From a bacterium (lineage in GTDB: Bacteria; Pseudomonadota; Alphaproteobacteria; Sphingomonadales; Sphingomonadaceae): a DNA stretch of 64,000 nucleotides. A program made the translations under genes and the position numbers. The notes under the pieces were generated by a model. The model had not been told where the DNA came from. It made no database searches and saw only the letters and a list, made by a program, of their open reading frames with translations. The stretch covers positions 19,897-83,896 of the forward strand of contig JAVBXL010000047.1 in NCBI GenBank assembly GCA_030824575.1, written 5' to 3'. Shown here piece by piece: positions 25,756-35,494 of the stretch (position 1 is the stretch's first letter; every line of letters begins with the position of its first letter).

Positions 25756-26157
25756 ATGGCCTATATCGATTTTGCCCAGCCGCTGCTCGCGGTGGGGGAT
25801 GGCATCCCTTTGTCCGTCGTGCGCGATCGTATCAAGGCGACCGCCACCGGCTTTTCGCCGACCGAATGGCAAATTGTGCAACTGGCGCGCGGCGATGGCC
25901 TAGCGTCGCTGCGCGAGCCGGGCCTTTGGACCCGGATTAAGACCATGATTTTCGGGCCGCAACCGCATTTCCGGCTCGCCAGCACACGGCTGGAAGCGCT
26001 GCGCCGGCTCGCCGTGGAAGGATGGCATAACGGCTTTGCCGTCCGCCCGTCCGCCATCACCGATTTCCGCAAGGCGGGTTTCAGCGAGGGACAGCTGGAG
26101 CTGCTCCTTTCCGCGATCACCGCCGCGCGCCACAGCATCAAGGGGACTGTCGCATGA
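25756..26157 (+). CDS. Conserved hypothetical protein at the head of an efflux operon
   Basis: 133 residues without signal peptide or membrane segment. It is rich in Arg and Leu helices: FSPTEWQIVQLARGDGLASLREPGLWTRIKTMIFG (about 33-67), RLASTRLEALRRLAVEGWHNG and ITDFRKAGFSEGQLELLLSAI. I do not recognise a family; the composition suggests a small all-helical cytoplasmic protein. Its stop overlaps the start of the membrane-fusion protein (ATGA), so it belongs to the RND operon and could be an accessory or regulatory factor. Confidence 0.65.
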   Translation: MAYIDFAQPLLAVGDGIPLSVVRDRIKATATGFSPTEWQIVQLARGDGLASLREPGLWTRIKTMIFGPQPHFRLASTRLEALRRLAVEGWHNGFAVRPSAITDFRKAGFSEGQLELLLSAITAARHSIKGTVA

Positions 26158-27425
26158 ACATGATCACGAAGATCGACGCGGACGCGCCGGCCGGGGACAT
26201 CCGGTCGGAAAATGCAGGCAAGCGCTGGAGTGGCCGGCATGTCGCCTGGGCCGCGCTGGCGCTGGCGATCGTCGGCGGCGTGACCTGGAAATATGCCGGA
26301 CAGCCGCAGGCGCAGGCGTCCGCCGCGGCGGTGGTGACCGTGGGCGTCGCCGCGCCGCTGATGCGGCAGGTGGTGCAATGGGACGATTATGTCGGCCGCT
26401 TCGCCCCCAGCCAGACGGTCGACGTGCGGCCGCGCGTGTCGGGTCCGGTGACCGCGATCCATTTTCGCGACGGCGACATCGTGCGCAAGGGGCAGTTGCT
26501 CTTCACGCTCGACCAGCGGCCCTTCCTCGCCGCGCTCGCCGAAGCCCGCGCCAATGTCGCCAGCGCGCAGAGCGGACTGCGGCTGGCGCAGGCCGACTAT
26601 GCCCGCGTCCAGCGCCTGAACGGCGACGAAGCGGTATCGGCCAGCGAGATCGACACGCTGCGCGCCCGTCTTCAGGCGGCACAGGCCGCGCTCGCCGCGG
26701 CCGACGCCCGCGCCCGGACCCGCGCGCTGGATGTCGAATTCACGCTGATCCGCGCCCCTATTTCCGGCCGGGTGTCCGACCGGAAGGTCGATATCGGCAA
26801 TCTGGTGTCGGGGGCGGAAGGGGCGGGTGCCAGCCTGCTCACCACCATCAATGCGCTCGACCCCATCTATTTCAGCTTCGATGCGTCCGAAGCGCTGTTC
26901 CTGAAATCGCAGCGCGACCATGCGGATGGCAATAGCGGCGAAGTCGAAATCCGTTTGCAGGACGAGGCCGATTATCGCTGGAAGGGGCGACTCGACTTTA
27001 CCGACAATGGGCTGGACCCCCGGTCGGGCACCATTCGCGGTCGCGCCGTGCTCAGCAATCCCGACCTGTTCCTGACCCCTGGCCTGTTCGGCAATATGCG
27101 CCTGTCCAGCGGCGGGAAAGTCAATGCTCTGCTGGTGCCGGACGAGGCGATCCAGTCCGACCAGGCGCTCAAGACGGTGCTGGTGGTCGACCGCGACGAT
27201 GTCGTCGCCGCCAAGCCGGTGCAGCTTGGGCCGCTGGTCGACGGGCTGCGGATCATCCGTTCGGGCCTGTCGCCGCAGGACAAAGTGGTCGTAGCCAATG
27301 TGCAGGCGGCCATGCCCGGCACGAAGGTCGCAACCCGTAGCGCGTCGATCAGGGCGGTGGCCGCGCCGATCACCCCGACCGACGGGGCCGCGCCGGTCGC
27401 GTCGCAGGCGACCTTCGAGCGGTAA
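26154..27425 (+). CDS. RND efflux membrane-fusion protein (AcrA/MexA-like)
   Basis: 423 residues. N-terminal membrane anchor HVAWAALALAIVGGVTWKYAG (about 29-49); beta-barrel and lipoyl segments with VRPRVSGPVTAIHFRDGDIVRKGQLLFTLDQRPF (about 90-123), a coiled-coil hairpin (LAEARANVASAQSGLRLAQADYARVQRL) and LIRAPISGRVSDRKVDIGNLV. It bridges the inner-membrane pump and outer-membrane channel. No lipobox is seen, so it is anchored by a helix rather than lipid. Followed by the RND pump and OMF genes. Confidence 0.92.
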   Translation: MNMITKIDADAPAGDIRSENAGKRWSGRHVAWAALALAIVGGVTWKYAGQPQAQASAAAVVTVGVAAPLMRQVVQWDDYVGRFAPSQTVDVRPRVSGPVTAIHFRDGDIVRKGQLLFTLDQRPFLAALAEARANVASAQSGLRLAQADYARVQRLNGDEAVSASEIDTLRARLQAAQAALAAADARARTRALDVEFTLIRAPISGRVSDRKVDIGNLVSGAEGAGASLLTTINALDPIYFSFDASEALFLKSQRDHADGNSGEVEIRLQDEADYRWKGRLDFTDNGLDPRSGTIRGRAVLSNPDLFLTPGLFGNMRLSSGGKVNALLVPDEAIQSDQALKTVLVVDRDDVVAAKPVQLGPLVDGLRIIRSGLSPQDKVVVANVQAAMPGTKVATRSASIRAVAAPITPTDGAAPVASQATFER

Positions 27426-27518
27426 CAGCCGCCTTTCTCGCTGAACATTCCTGCCCGTGATCCGCCGCCATGGCGGATCGCGCGCCCTCCCTTTTGCCCT
27501 CCGCAAAGGACTTGCCCG

Positions 27519-30500
27519 ATGCGTTTCTCGCGCTTTTTCATCGACCGGCCGATCTTCGCCGCTGTTATCGCGGTGGTCATCACCGTGGTCGGTGCGCTGG
27601 CCTTTATCGGCCTGCCGGTCAGCCAATATCCCGACATCGTGCCCCCCACGGTCACAGTGGCCGCCCAATATCCCGGCGCGTCCGCCGAAACGGTCGCGTC
27701 GACCGTGGCCGCGCCGATCGAACAGGAAATCAACGGCGTTGACGACATGCTCTATCAGAGCAGCCAGTCGACCGGCGATGGGAAGGTGACGATCACCGTC
27801 ACCTTCAAGATCGGCACCGACCTGGATGCAGCCCAGGTGCTTGTCCAGAACCGCGTCGCCGTCGCCGTGCCCCGCCTGCCCGAAGAGGTGCAGCGGTTGG
27901 GCGTGGTGACGCGCAAGACGACGCCCGAATTTCTGATGGTGGTCAACCTCCAGTCGCCCGACGGCACGTTCGACCGCAATTACCTGTCCAACTATGCACT
28001 GACCCAGGTGCGCGACCGGCTGGCCCGGCTTGACGGCGTGGGTGACGTGCAACTGTTCGGATCGCGCGACTATGCGATGCGGGTCTGGATCGATCCGGGC
28101 CGCGCCGCCGCGATGGACCTGACGGCGGGCGAGATCGTGTCAGCGCTGCGCGCGCAGAATGTCCAGGTGTCGGCCGGTTCGATCGGCCAACCGCCCTATG
28201 ACCGGGGCGAAGCCTTCCAGCTCGGCGTCGAGATGCAGGGCCGCCTGACATCTCCCGACCAGTTCGCCAACATCGTCATCCGCAGCGACGCCAACGGCCG
28301 CCAAGTGCGGGTGCGCGATGTGGCGCGCGTGGAACTCGGCGCGCAGGATTATGCGATCAACACCTATCTGTCGGGCAAGCCCACCGTCGTCATCGCGGTG
28401 ATGCAGCGCCCCGGCTCCAACGCGCTCGACGCGGCGGAGCATGTGAAGGCGGAAATGGACCAACTGTCCCAGCGCTTCCCCAAGGGGCTGGAATATAGCG
28501 TCATCTACAATCCCACCGAATTTATCAGCCAGTCGATCGACGCGGTCTATCAGACCCTGATCGAAGCGGTGCTGCTGGTCGTCCTCGTCATCCTGGTCTT
28601 CTTACAAAACTGGCGCGCGGCGATCATCCCGATCATCGCCATCCCGGTATCGTTGATCGGCACCGCGACGATCCTGGCGGGCCTGGGCTATTCGCTCAAC
28701 AACCTGTCACTGTTCGGCCTTGTGCTGGCGATCGGCATCGTCGTGGATGATGCCATCGTCGTGGTCGAAAATGTCGAGCGCAATATCGGCCGGGGCATGT
28801 CCCCGCTGGAGGCTGCACGCACGTCGATGGACGAGGTGTCGGGCGCGCTGGTGGCGATCGTGCTGGTGCTGTGCGCGGTGTTCGTACCGACGCTGTTCAT
28901 CACCGGCATTTCCGGCGCTTTCTACCAGCAGTTCGCGGTCACCATCTCGACCGCAACGGTGATCTCTCTGATATTGTCTCTCACGCTGTCGCCTGCCGCC
29001 GCCGCCCTGCTGCTGCACGCCAAGCACGGCCCACGCGACCGCAGCAACGACCCGCTCTGGCGGCAGAAGCTGGGCATAGCGGTCGATGGCTTCAACAACG
29101 GCTTTGATCGGATGAGCGAGGGCTATGCCCGCCTCACCCGTTGGCTGGTGGCGCGGCCCAAGAAGATGCTGGCGACCTATGCCGGGCTGATCGTGGCGAC
29201 CGCAGGCCTGTTCTGGGTGACGCCCGCAGGCTTCATCCCGTCGCAGGACCAGGGCTATTTCCTGGCCGTGGTGCAACTCCCCTCCGGCGCATCGCTCGAA
29301 CGCACGGACAAGGTGACGCGCGAGGTGGCGGACAAGATCCTGCCGATCAAGGGCTTGCGCGGCGCGGTGATGTTCGCCGGCTTCCATGGCCCGTCGCAGA
29401 CCGCTGCGCCCAATTCGGCGGCGATCTACTTTCCCTTCAAGAGCTTTGCCGAACGCAAGGCGGAGGGCGTCACCTATGCCGGGATCATGGAACAGGCGAA
29501 CAAGGCGATGGCCGGCTATGACAAGGCGCGCATCCTGCTGGTGCCGCCCCCGGTCATTCAGGGCATCGGGTCGGCCGGCGGCTATCGCATCATGCTGGAG
29601 GACCGGCAGGACCGCGGCTATGCCGAACTGAACAAGGTCGGGCAGGATTTCATCGCCAAGGCGAACCAGACGCCCGGCCTGTCGATGATCTACACCCTGT
29701 TCGACGTCAGCACCCCGCGCATCTACGCCGATGTCGACCGGGCCAAGGCCGATCTGCTGGGTGTCCCGCCGGAGCGGGTGTTCGAAGCGATGCAGGTCTA
29801 TCTGGGGTCCGCCTTCGTCAACGACTTCAACCTGCTGGGCCGCACCTATCGCGTCACCGCGCAGGCGGATGCGGAACATCGTGGGACCGTGGCGGATATC
29901 GCCAACCTCAAGACGCGGTCCAACGCCGGGGGAATGGTGCCGATCGGCTCGGTCGCGACCTTCCGCGACAAGACCGGTCCCTATCGGGTGGTGCGCTATA
30001 ATCTGATGCCCGCGGTGGAGGTCGATGGCGACACCGCGCCGGGCTATTCCTCCGGCCAGTCGCTCACGACCATCGACAAGATGAGCGCGGCGCTGCCTGA
30101 AGGCTATACGAGCGAATGGACCGGCATCGCCTATCAGCAGAAGAGCGCAGGCAACACCGCCGGCATCGTGTTTGGCATGGCCGTCTTCTTCGTCTTCCTG
30201 GTGCTGGCGGCGCAATATGAGAGCCTGACGCTGCCACTGGCGATCATCCTGATCGTGCCGATGTGCCTGTTCGCCGCAATGCTGGGCATCAACCTGCGGG
30301 GCATGGATAACAATATCCTGACGCAGATCGGTCTGGTGGTGCTGATTGCCCTAGCGGCGAAGAACGCCATCCTGGTGGTGGAATTCGCCAAGCAGGCGGA
30401 GGAGGAACAGGGATTGTCGCCGGTGGAGGCCGCGGTGCAGGCGGCGCAGACTCGCTTGCGCCCCATCCTGATGACCAGCTTCGCCTTCATCCTGGGCGCA

Positions 30501-30701
30501 GTACCGCTGGTGATCGCGACCGGCGCAGGGGCGGAATTGCGGCAGGCGCTGGGAACCGCCGTGTTCTTCGGCATGGCCGGCGTGACCGCCTTCGGCCTGC
30601 TCTTCACCCCCACCTTCTATGTCGTGTGCCGCGCGCTGGGCGATCGCTTCGCCCGCCGCCGGCGTCCAGAGGCCGACGCTGCCTTGCAGCCGGCCGAATG
30701 A
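27519..30701 (+). CDS. RND multidrug efflux pump, HAE1 family (AcrB-like)
   Basis: 1060 residues, the usual length. It starts MRFSRFFIDRPIFAAVIAVVITVVGALAF, has the proton-relay segment GLVLAIGIVVDDAIVVVENVERN (about 400-422, Asp pair equivalent to AcrB Asp407/408) and the second-half mirror GLVVLIALAAKNAILVVEFAK (about 940-960). It exports hydrophobic or phenolic compounds by proton antiport across the cell envelope with the flanking MFP and OMF proteins. Confidence 0.95.
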   Translation: MRFSRFFIDRPIFAAVIAVVITVVGALAFIGLPVSQYPDIVPPTVTVAAQYPGASAETVASTVAAPIEQEINGVDDMLYQSSQSTGDGKVTITVTFKIGTDLDAAQVLVQNRVAVAVPRLPEEVQRLGVVTRKTTPEFLMVVNLQSPDGTFDRNYLSNYALTQVRDRLARLDGVGDVQLFGSRDYAMRVWIDPGRAAAMDLTAGEIVSALRAQNVQVSAGSIGQPPYDRGEAFQLGVEMQGRLTSPDQFANIVIRSDANGRQVRVRDVARVELGAQDYAINTYLSGKPTVVIAVMQRPGSNALDAAEHVKAEMDQLSQRFPKGLEYSVIYNPTEFISQSIDAVYQTLIEAVLLVVLVILVFLQNWRAAIIPIIAIPVSLIGTATILAGLGYSLNNLSLFGLVLAIGIVVDDAIVVVENVERNIGRGMSPLEAARTSMDEVSGALVAIVLVLCAVFVPTLFITGISGAFYQQFAVTISTATVISLILSLTLSPAAAALLLHAKHGPRDRSNDPLWRQKLGIAVDGFNNGFDRMSEGYARLTRWLVARPKKMLATYAGLIVATAGLFWVTPAGFIPSQDQGYFLAVVQLPSGASLERTDKVTREVADKILPIKGLRGAVMFAGFHGPSQTAAPNSAAIYFPFKSFAERKAEGVTYAGIMEQANKAMAGYDKARILLVPPPVIQGIGSAGGYRIMLEDRQDRGYAELNKVGQDFIAKANQTPGLSMIYTLFDVSTPRIYADVDRAKADLLGVPPERVFEAMQVYLGSAFVNDFNLLGRTYRVTAQADAEHRGTVADIANLKTRSNAGGMVPIGSVATFRDKTGPYRVVRYNLMPAVEVDGDTAPGYSSGQSLTTIDKMSAALPEGYTSEWTGIAYQQKSAGNTAGIVFGMAVFFVFLVLAAQYESLTLPLAIILIVPMCLFAAMLGINLRGMDNNILTQIGLVVLIALAAKNAILVVEFAKQAEEEQGLSPVEAAVQAAQTRLRPILMTSFAFILGAVPLVIATGAGAELRQALGTAVFFGMAGVTAFGLLFTPTFYVVCRALGDRFARRRRPEADAALQPAE

Positions 30702-30712
30702 GGAACAAAGCT

Positions 30713-32125
30713 ATGACACGAAACTTCATCGCCCTTCTGCTCGGTGCGAGTGCGCTCACTGCCTGCGCGGCCGGGCCGGATTATCGGCCGCCTGCCACGC
30801 CCACGACGGCCGCCGCGCCCTTCCTCGGCACAACCAACCCGGCGGTCAGCACGGCTGCAACGCAGGATCGTTGGTGGACGCTCTATCGCGATCCGCTGCT
30901 CGACACGCTGGTCGCGGATGCTCTCTCCGCCAACACCGACATTCGCGTGGCGGTGGCGCGGATCGAGCGGGCGCGCGCCTCGCTGCGTGGCGCCAAATCG
31001 GATCGCCTGCCGCAAACCAGCCTGGGCGCGTCGGGCACCTATAACCGGACGTCGGCGGCGCAATCGCTGCCGAACATCGACCGGGAGAACTGGGTGCTCG
31101 ATGCCGGGCTGGACGTTGCCTACGAGGTCGATCTGTTCGGTCGGGTGAAGCGCGGGGTCGAAGCGGCGCGCGGCGACCTGGCGGCGGTGCAGGCGGACGC
31201 CGACGGCGTGCGCGTCGCGGTGATCGCCGACACGGTGCGCGCTTACCTCGACGTCACCGCCACGGCCGAACGGCTGGCCGTGGCGCAGCGGACGGTGGCG
31301 CTGCTCGACCAGTCCATCCGCATCACCGGCGCGCGTTTCGAAGTCGGCCGGTCCGACCGGCTGGACGTGATCCGCGTCACCGCGCTGCGGGAGCAGCAAA
31401 AGGCGACGATCCCGGCCTTGGCGGCGGATCGGGACGCGGCGCTATTCCGGCTGGCGACGCTGACCGGGCGGACGCCGCAGCAACTGCCTGATACGGTGCG
31501 CGCGGCGACCCGCACGCCGCAACTGGCTCAGCCGATCCCGGTGGGGGACGGCCAGGCGCTGCTGGCGCGGCGGCCCGACGTGCGCGCGGCTGAGCGCAGG
31601 CTGGCGGCGGACACCGCGCGGATCGGCGTGGCGACTGCGGACCTCTATCCGCGCATCACGCTGGGCGGATCGGTCGGCACTACGGCGCTGGGTGGCGGCA
31701 ATCTGCTGGGCGGCGGGCCATTGAACTGGGTGCTGGGGCCGCTCATCAGCTGGGCCTTTCCCAACACCGAAGCGATCCGCGCACGGATCGGCGCGGCGAA
31801 GGCGGACGGCGCTGCGTCGCTCGCAACCTTCGACGGTACGGTGCTACAGGCGCTGGAGGAAAGCGAACGCGCTTTGTCCGCCTATGCCCATGCGATCGAG
31901 CGCACGCAGACGCTGGGCCTCGCGCGGGATGAAGCGGCGCGGGCAGCCCGGATCAGCCTGGCGCGGCAGCGCGAGGGGCAGATCGACTTCCTAACAGTGC
32001 TGGACGCGCAACGCACGCTGGCCAGTGCCGAGGCGGACCTAGCGACCGCCACCCGCGCGCTATCCTTCGCACAGGTGGACCTGTTCCGCGCGCTGGGCGG
32101 TGGTTGGGGTCAGGCCGCGGCCTGA
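30713..32125 (+). CDS. Outer-membrane efflux lipoprotein (NodT/OprM-like)
   Basis: 470 residues. Lipoprotein signal with lipobox LTAC (Cys about 18), GPDYRPP start and two repeats of the OMF helical-barrel signature (WWTLYRDPLLDTLVADALSANTDIRVAVARIERARA, about 53-88, and RRPDVRAAERRLAADTARIGVATADLYPRITLGGS). It forms the trimeric exit channel for the RND pump. The ATG at 30713 is preceded by GAGGAA. It is the final gene of the operon. Confidence 0.93.
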   Translation: MTRNFIALLLGASALTACAAGPDYRPPATPTTAAAPFLGTTNPAVSTAATQDRWWTLYRDPLLDTLVADALSANTDIRVAVARIERARASLRGAKSDRLPQTSLGASGTYNRTSAAQSLPNIDRENWVLDAGLDVAYEVDLFGRVKRGVEAARGDLAAVQADADGVRVAVIADTVRAYLDVTATAERLAVAQRTVALLDQSIRITGARFEVGRSDRLDVIRVTALREQQKATIPALAADRDAALFRLATLTGRTPQQLPDTVRAATRTPQLAQPIPVGDGQALLARRPDVRAAERRLAADTARIGVATADLYPRITLGGSVGTTALGGGNLLGGGPLNWVLGPLISWAFPNTEAIRARIGAAKADGAASLATFDGTVLQALEESERALSAYAHAIERTQTLGLARDEAARAARISLARQREGQIDFLTVLDAQRTLASAEADLATATRALSFAQVDLFRALGGGWGQAAA

Positions 32126-32145
32126 CCCCACACCATTGATCGGCT

Positions 32146-32982
32146 TCAGGCCTGGGTCTTCGCCTTGCTCAGGTCATAGGCGCCCAGACCCGGCTTGTAG
32201 CTCTTCTCGTCGATGAACTGGCGGATACCTTCCTTGCGGCCTTCGCTCTTGTCGTGAAAATTGGCCGCTTCCTGCATCCGGACCAGATAATCTTCCGCCT
32301 CGTCATAGGTCATGGTGCCGACGCGGCGGACGGCATCCTTGGCGAATTTCAGCGCTACCGGATTCTTGCTTAGCAGCATTTCGGCGACCTGCGTCGTGCG
32401 GGCCTTGAGCTGCTCCAGCGGAACGCTTTCATTGACCAGCCGCATGGCGGACGCTGCCTTGCCGTCGATCAGGTCGCCGGTCAGCGTCAGCCACATGGCG
32501 TCGCGCATCGGCAGCAGGTCGACCACCACTTTGGTCACGCCGCCGCCGGGCAGGATGCCCCAGTTGATTTCAGACAAGCCGAACTGCGCCTCGTCCGCGC
32601 AGATGGCGAGGTCGCAGGCGAAGAGCGGGCCGAAGCCGCCGCCGAAACACCAGCCATTGACCATCGCGATGGTCGGCTTTTGAAACCAGCGCAGGCGGCG
32701 GAACCAGCCATAGCTTTCCGCCTGCGACTTGCGCACGCCGCGCAGGCCCAGCGATTCGGTTTCGCGGAAATATTCCTTCAGGTCCATGCCCGCCGACCAG
32801 GCGGTGCCTTCGCCACCCAGCACCAGCACGCCGACATCGTCGTTAAATTCCAGCTCGTCCAGCACTTCCATCATGCGCCGGTTGAGCGTGGGGCTCATCG
32901 CGTTGCGCTTGGCCGGCCGGGCGAAATTCACCCAGGCGATGCGGTTTTCGACAAGTACCGAAACGACGTCTTGATCTTCCAT
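32146..32982 (-). CDS. ferB: Hydroxycinnamoyl-CoA hydratase-lyase, FerB/Ech-like
   Basis: 278 residues of the crotonase fold. RPAKRNAMSPTLNRRMMEVLDEL (about 22-44), oxyanion-hole segments WSAGMDLKEYFRE (about 68-80) and VNGWCFGGGFGPLFACDLAICADEAQFGLSEINWGILPGGGVTKVV (about 115-160) closely follow feruloyl-CoA hydratase/lyase; Glu in SEINWG is the expected catalytic residue. It hydrates feruloyl-CoA and cleaves it to vanillin and acetyl-CoA. AGAGGAG precedes the chosen ATG. The upstream operator (33024-33044) matches that of the ferA-like gene 25 kb away, so the two form one regulon though not one operon. Confidence 0.92.
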   Translation of the reverse strand: MEDQDVVSVLVENRIAWVNFARPAKRNAMSPTLNRRMMEVLDELEFNDDVGVLVLGGEGTAWSAGMDLKEYFRETESLGLRGVRKSQAESYGWFRRLRWFQKPTIAMVNGWCFGGGFGPLFACDLAICADEAQFGLSEINWGILPGGGVTKVVVDLLPMRDAMWLTLTGDLIDGKAASAMRLVNESVPLEQLKARTTQVAEMLLSKNPVALKFAKDAVRRVGTMTYDEAEDYLVRMQEAANFHDKSEGRKEGIRQFIDEKSYKPGLGAYDLSKAKTQA

Positions 32983-33023
32983 CACCTTGGCTCCTCTGGC
33001 GGCCTGCACTATCGGCCTTGCAA

Positions 33024-33044
33024 TATGTATCACAGGCATACAAT
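33024..33044. promoter_or_regulatory. FerC/MarR-type operator of the ferB-like gene
   Basis: TATGTATC-N5-GCATACAAT, 42 bases upstream of the ferB-like start on the minus strand. It matches the operators before marR, ferA-like and AAHS transporter genes, with the same arms GTRTC and RYACAAT. Confidence 0.68.
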
Positions 33045-33125
33045 GCGCGATGCGCGACTGGCAAGGCTTTTTTGCGACGGTCAGCGGGCCGGCGTGCCTT
33101 GACAAACAGCGGGGCAGCCACGATG

Positions 33126-33139
33126 ATAACGATCGTTAT
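33126..33139. promoter_or_regulatory. Palindromic operator ATAACGATCGTTAT (site 3 of 6)
   Basis: Perfect palindrome 38 bases before the SDR gene start at 33177. TTGACA at 33099-33104 with GATGAT 17 bases later gives a plausible promoter whose -10 region touches the palindrome. It heads the operon SDR, flavoprotein, cytochrome c, Tat protein. Confidence 0.78.
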
Positions 33140-33176
33140 TAAATAAAGGCCGGCGCGATCGGCAAAGCGAGGCGAG

Positions 33177-33932
33177 ATGGATGTGCAGGGCAAGGTAGCG
33201 CTCGTCACCGGCGGCGCGTCGGGGTTGGGTGCCGCACTGGTGTCCAACTTGCTGTCCGCTGGCGCATATATTGTAGTCCTCGACCTGCAAGCCAGCCCCT
33301 TGCCGGATGTGCGGTCGATCCTTTGCGACATTACCGATGAAGCGGCGGTGTCCGCTGCGGTTGCCCCGCTTGGCCCGGTGTCGATCCTGGCGAACATGGC
33401 CGGGATCGGTGGCATCGGATCGATCGCCACGCCGGCGGGACCGGGCGATATCGCCGCCTTTCGTCGCGTCATCGACGTCAACCTGATCGGTGCGGTCAAC
33501 GTCACCGCCCATGTCGCGCATCGCATGATCGGCAATGCGCCGGATGGCCCGGATGGGACACGCGGCGTGATCCTCAACGCCTGTTCGATCGCGTCGTTCG
33601 AGGGGCAGGAGGGGATGGGTGCCTATGGCGCATCGAAGGCGGCCCTTGCCGCGCTCACGCTGATCTGGGCGCGCGACTTGTCGCGCCACGCGATCCGCTG
33701 CGTCGGCATCGCGCCGGGCTTCTTCGCGACGCCGATGACCGCGCATATGCCGCCAGCTTTGGTCAACGAACTGGTCGCAGGCATGGAGTTTCCCCGCCGC
33801 GCGGGCACGGCTGAGGAATTTGCCGACGCCGCCCTGTTCCTGATCCGCCATCCCATGATCAATGGCGAAGTCCTGCGGCTCGACGGCGGTGCTCGCCCGC
33901 CCGCGCGCACCCGCTGGACCGCGGCGGCCTGA
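33177..33932 (+). CDS. Short-chain dehydrogenase/reductase
   Basis: 251 residues. NAD-binding VTGGASGLGAAL (about 10-21), acidic residue after strand 2 (VVLDLQA, favouring NAD), NMAGIGG, Ser in ACSIASFEG and Tyr-Lys in YGASKAA; ends with GEVLRLDGGARPPAR. First gene after a palindromic operator and 29 bases before a VAO/PCMH-type flavoprotein gene, so it probably oxidises the benzylic alcohol that the flavoprotein makes, or a related secondary alcohol. Substrate not known. Confidence 0.87.
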   Translation: MDVQGKVALVTGGASGLGAALVSNLLSAGAYIVVLDLQASPLPDVRSILCDITDEAAVSAAVAPLGPVSILANMAGIGGIGSIATPAGPGDIAAFRRVIDVNLIGAVNVTAHVAHRMIGNAPDGPDGTRGVILNACSIASFEGQEGMGAYGASKAALAALTLIWARDLSRHAIRCVGIAPGFFATPMTAHMPPALVNELVAGMEFPRRAGTAEEFADAALFLIRHPMINGEVLRLDGGARPPARTRWTAAA

Positions 33933-33961
33933 CCCCCTTTCACGACAAGGCAAGACACAGC

Positions 33962-35494
33962 ATGGCCCAAACCCTTACCCCCGCCACCATCGCCGCCTTT
34001 GCGGCGATCGTCGGCAAGGATCATGTCTTTTTCGATGAGGCCGATCAGGCAAGCTATCAGGACAAGTTCGCCATCGACGATGCCCGCCATCATCCCGTCG
34101 GCGCGGTCGCCCCCGCCACGGTGGAGGAAATCCAGGCGATCGTCCGCATCGCGTCAGACCGCGGGATCGCGCTCTGGCCGATCAGTCGGGGCAAGAATCT
34201 GGGCTATGGCGGCTCCGCGCCGTTGCTGGCGGGGTCGGTGGTGCTCGACCTCAGCCGGATGAAGAAGATTGACTATGATGAGGCGAACGGGACCGTGCTG
34301 CTGGAGCCGGGCGTCGGCTTCTACGATCTCTACGACTTCCTGAAGTCGAGGGGCATGAAACATTGGCTCTCGGTGCCCGGCAACAGCTGGGGATCGGTTG
34401 TCGGCAATGCGCTGGATCGCGGCATGGGCTATACCCCCTATGGCGAACATGCGACGCGCATCTGCGGCGTGGAAGCCGTAATGGCGGACGGGCTTGTCGT
34501 GCGCACCGGCATGGGCGCGCTGGACGGCGCGCCGACCTGGCAGCTTTATCGCTTCGGCTTCGGCCCCGGCTGGGACCAGATGTTTGTCCAGTCCAATTTC
34601 GGCATCGTCACCAAGATGGGCCTGTGGCTGATGCCCGCGCCGGAATCGCTGATGGGCATGGACCTGGAATTCGAGCGGCCCGAAGATTTGGGGCCGCTGA
34701 TCGACACGATCGCCCCGCTCCGTCGCGAAGGGTTGTTGCAACAGTCGCCGACGATCGGCAACTGGCTGCGCGCCGCTGCCGTGGTCACGACGCGCGACCA
34801 GTGGACCGACAAGCCCGGCGCGCTGCCCGACGATGTGATCGCCGCGATCCGCAAGAAATTCAACGTCGGCTGGTGGGGGGTGAGTCTGCGCCTTTACGGT
34901 CGGGAATCGGTCAATAAGGCCGCCTATGCGATATTGGAGCAGGAACTGGGCGAGCTGAAGCCCATGTCGCTGCGCCCCACGGTCTGGAAAACCGGCGAAC
35001 CGCTGGAGGCGACCGGCTGGACCGGGACGCCGCTCACGATGCCGATGCAGAACGCCAACTGGCATGGCGGGCGCGGCGGCCATATCGGCTTTTCGCCGAT
35101 CCTGCCGCAATCGGGCGCCGCGGCGCAGGCCCAGTTCCAGCGCACCTACGCCCGCTACAAGGAATATGGCATGGATTATCAGGCCAGCTTCGCCTTTGGC
35201 GAGCGCCACCTCATCAATGTGAACGCCGTGCTGATCAACAAGGATGATCCCGATATGATGCGCCGGGTCGATCCTTTCCTCAAGCATCTGATCGGCGATG
35301 CCAAGGCCCAGGGCTATGGCGAATATCGCACCCATCTCGACTATATGGACGCCGTCGCGGACACCTATGATTTCAACAAAGGCGCGCTGGCGCAGCTCAA
35401 CCGCAAGGTGAAGGACGCGCTCGATCCCAAGGGCGTGATTGCGCCGGGGAAGAGCGGCATTTGGCCCAGTCGCTATGCGGGAGGGCAGGGCTGA
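33962..35494 (+). CDS. FAD-dependent 4-alkylphenol hydroxylase/oxidase, VAO/PCMH family
   Basis: 510 residues. The FAD-binding segment PISRGKNLGYGGSAPLLAGSVVLDL (about 73-97), GNSWGSVVGNALDRGMGYTPYGEHATRICGVEAVMADG, FGFGPGWDQMFVQSNFGIVTKMGLWLMPAP and the C-terminal GEYRTHLDYMDAVADTYDFN/GVIAPGKSGIWP follow vanillyl-alcohol oxidase, eugenol hydroxylase and p-cresol methylhydroxylase. These remove hydride from the para-alkyl carbon of a phenol to form a quinone methide, then add water. The next gene is a c-type cytochrome, so electrons probably go to the respiratory chain as in PchF/PchC. By eye, the residue matching the FAD-linked His of VAO appears to be Asn419. Substrate candidates: eugenol, 4-propylguaiacol, dihydroconiferyl alcohol, pinoresinol. 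Confidence 0.85.
   Translation: MAQTLTPATIAAFAAIVGKDHVFFDEADQASYQDKFAIDDARHHPVGAVAPATVEEIQAIVRIASDRGIALWPISRGKNLGYGGSAPLLAGSVVLDLSRMKKIDYDEANGTVLLEPGVGFYDLYDFLKSRGMKHWLSVPGNSWGSVVGNALDRGMGYTPYGEHATRICGVEAVMADGLVVRTGMGALDGAPTWQLYRFGFGPGWDQMFVQSNFGIVTKMGLWLMPAPESLMGMDLEFERPEDLGPLIDTIAPLRREGLLQQSPTIGNWLRAAAVVTTRDQWTDKPGALPDDVIAAIRKKFNVGWWGVSLRLYGRESVNKAAYAILEQELGELKPMSLRPTVWKTGEPLEATGWTGTPLTMPMQNANWHGGRGGHIGFSPILPQSGAAAQAQFQRTYARYKEYGMDYQASFAFGERHLINVNAVLINKDDPDMMRRVDPFLKHLIGDAKAQGYGEYRTHLDYMDAVADTYDFNKGALAQLNRKVKDALDPKGVIAPGKSGIWPSRYAGGQG

Noticed and set aside
25761..28052. 763-codon open frame on the minus strand
   Set aside because: Spans three well-supported plus-strand efflux genes and has shadow composition.
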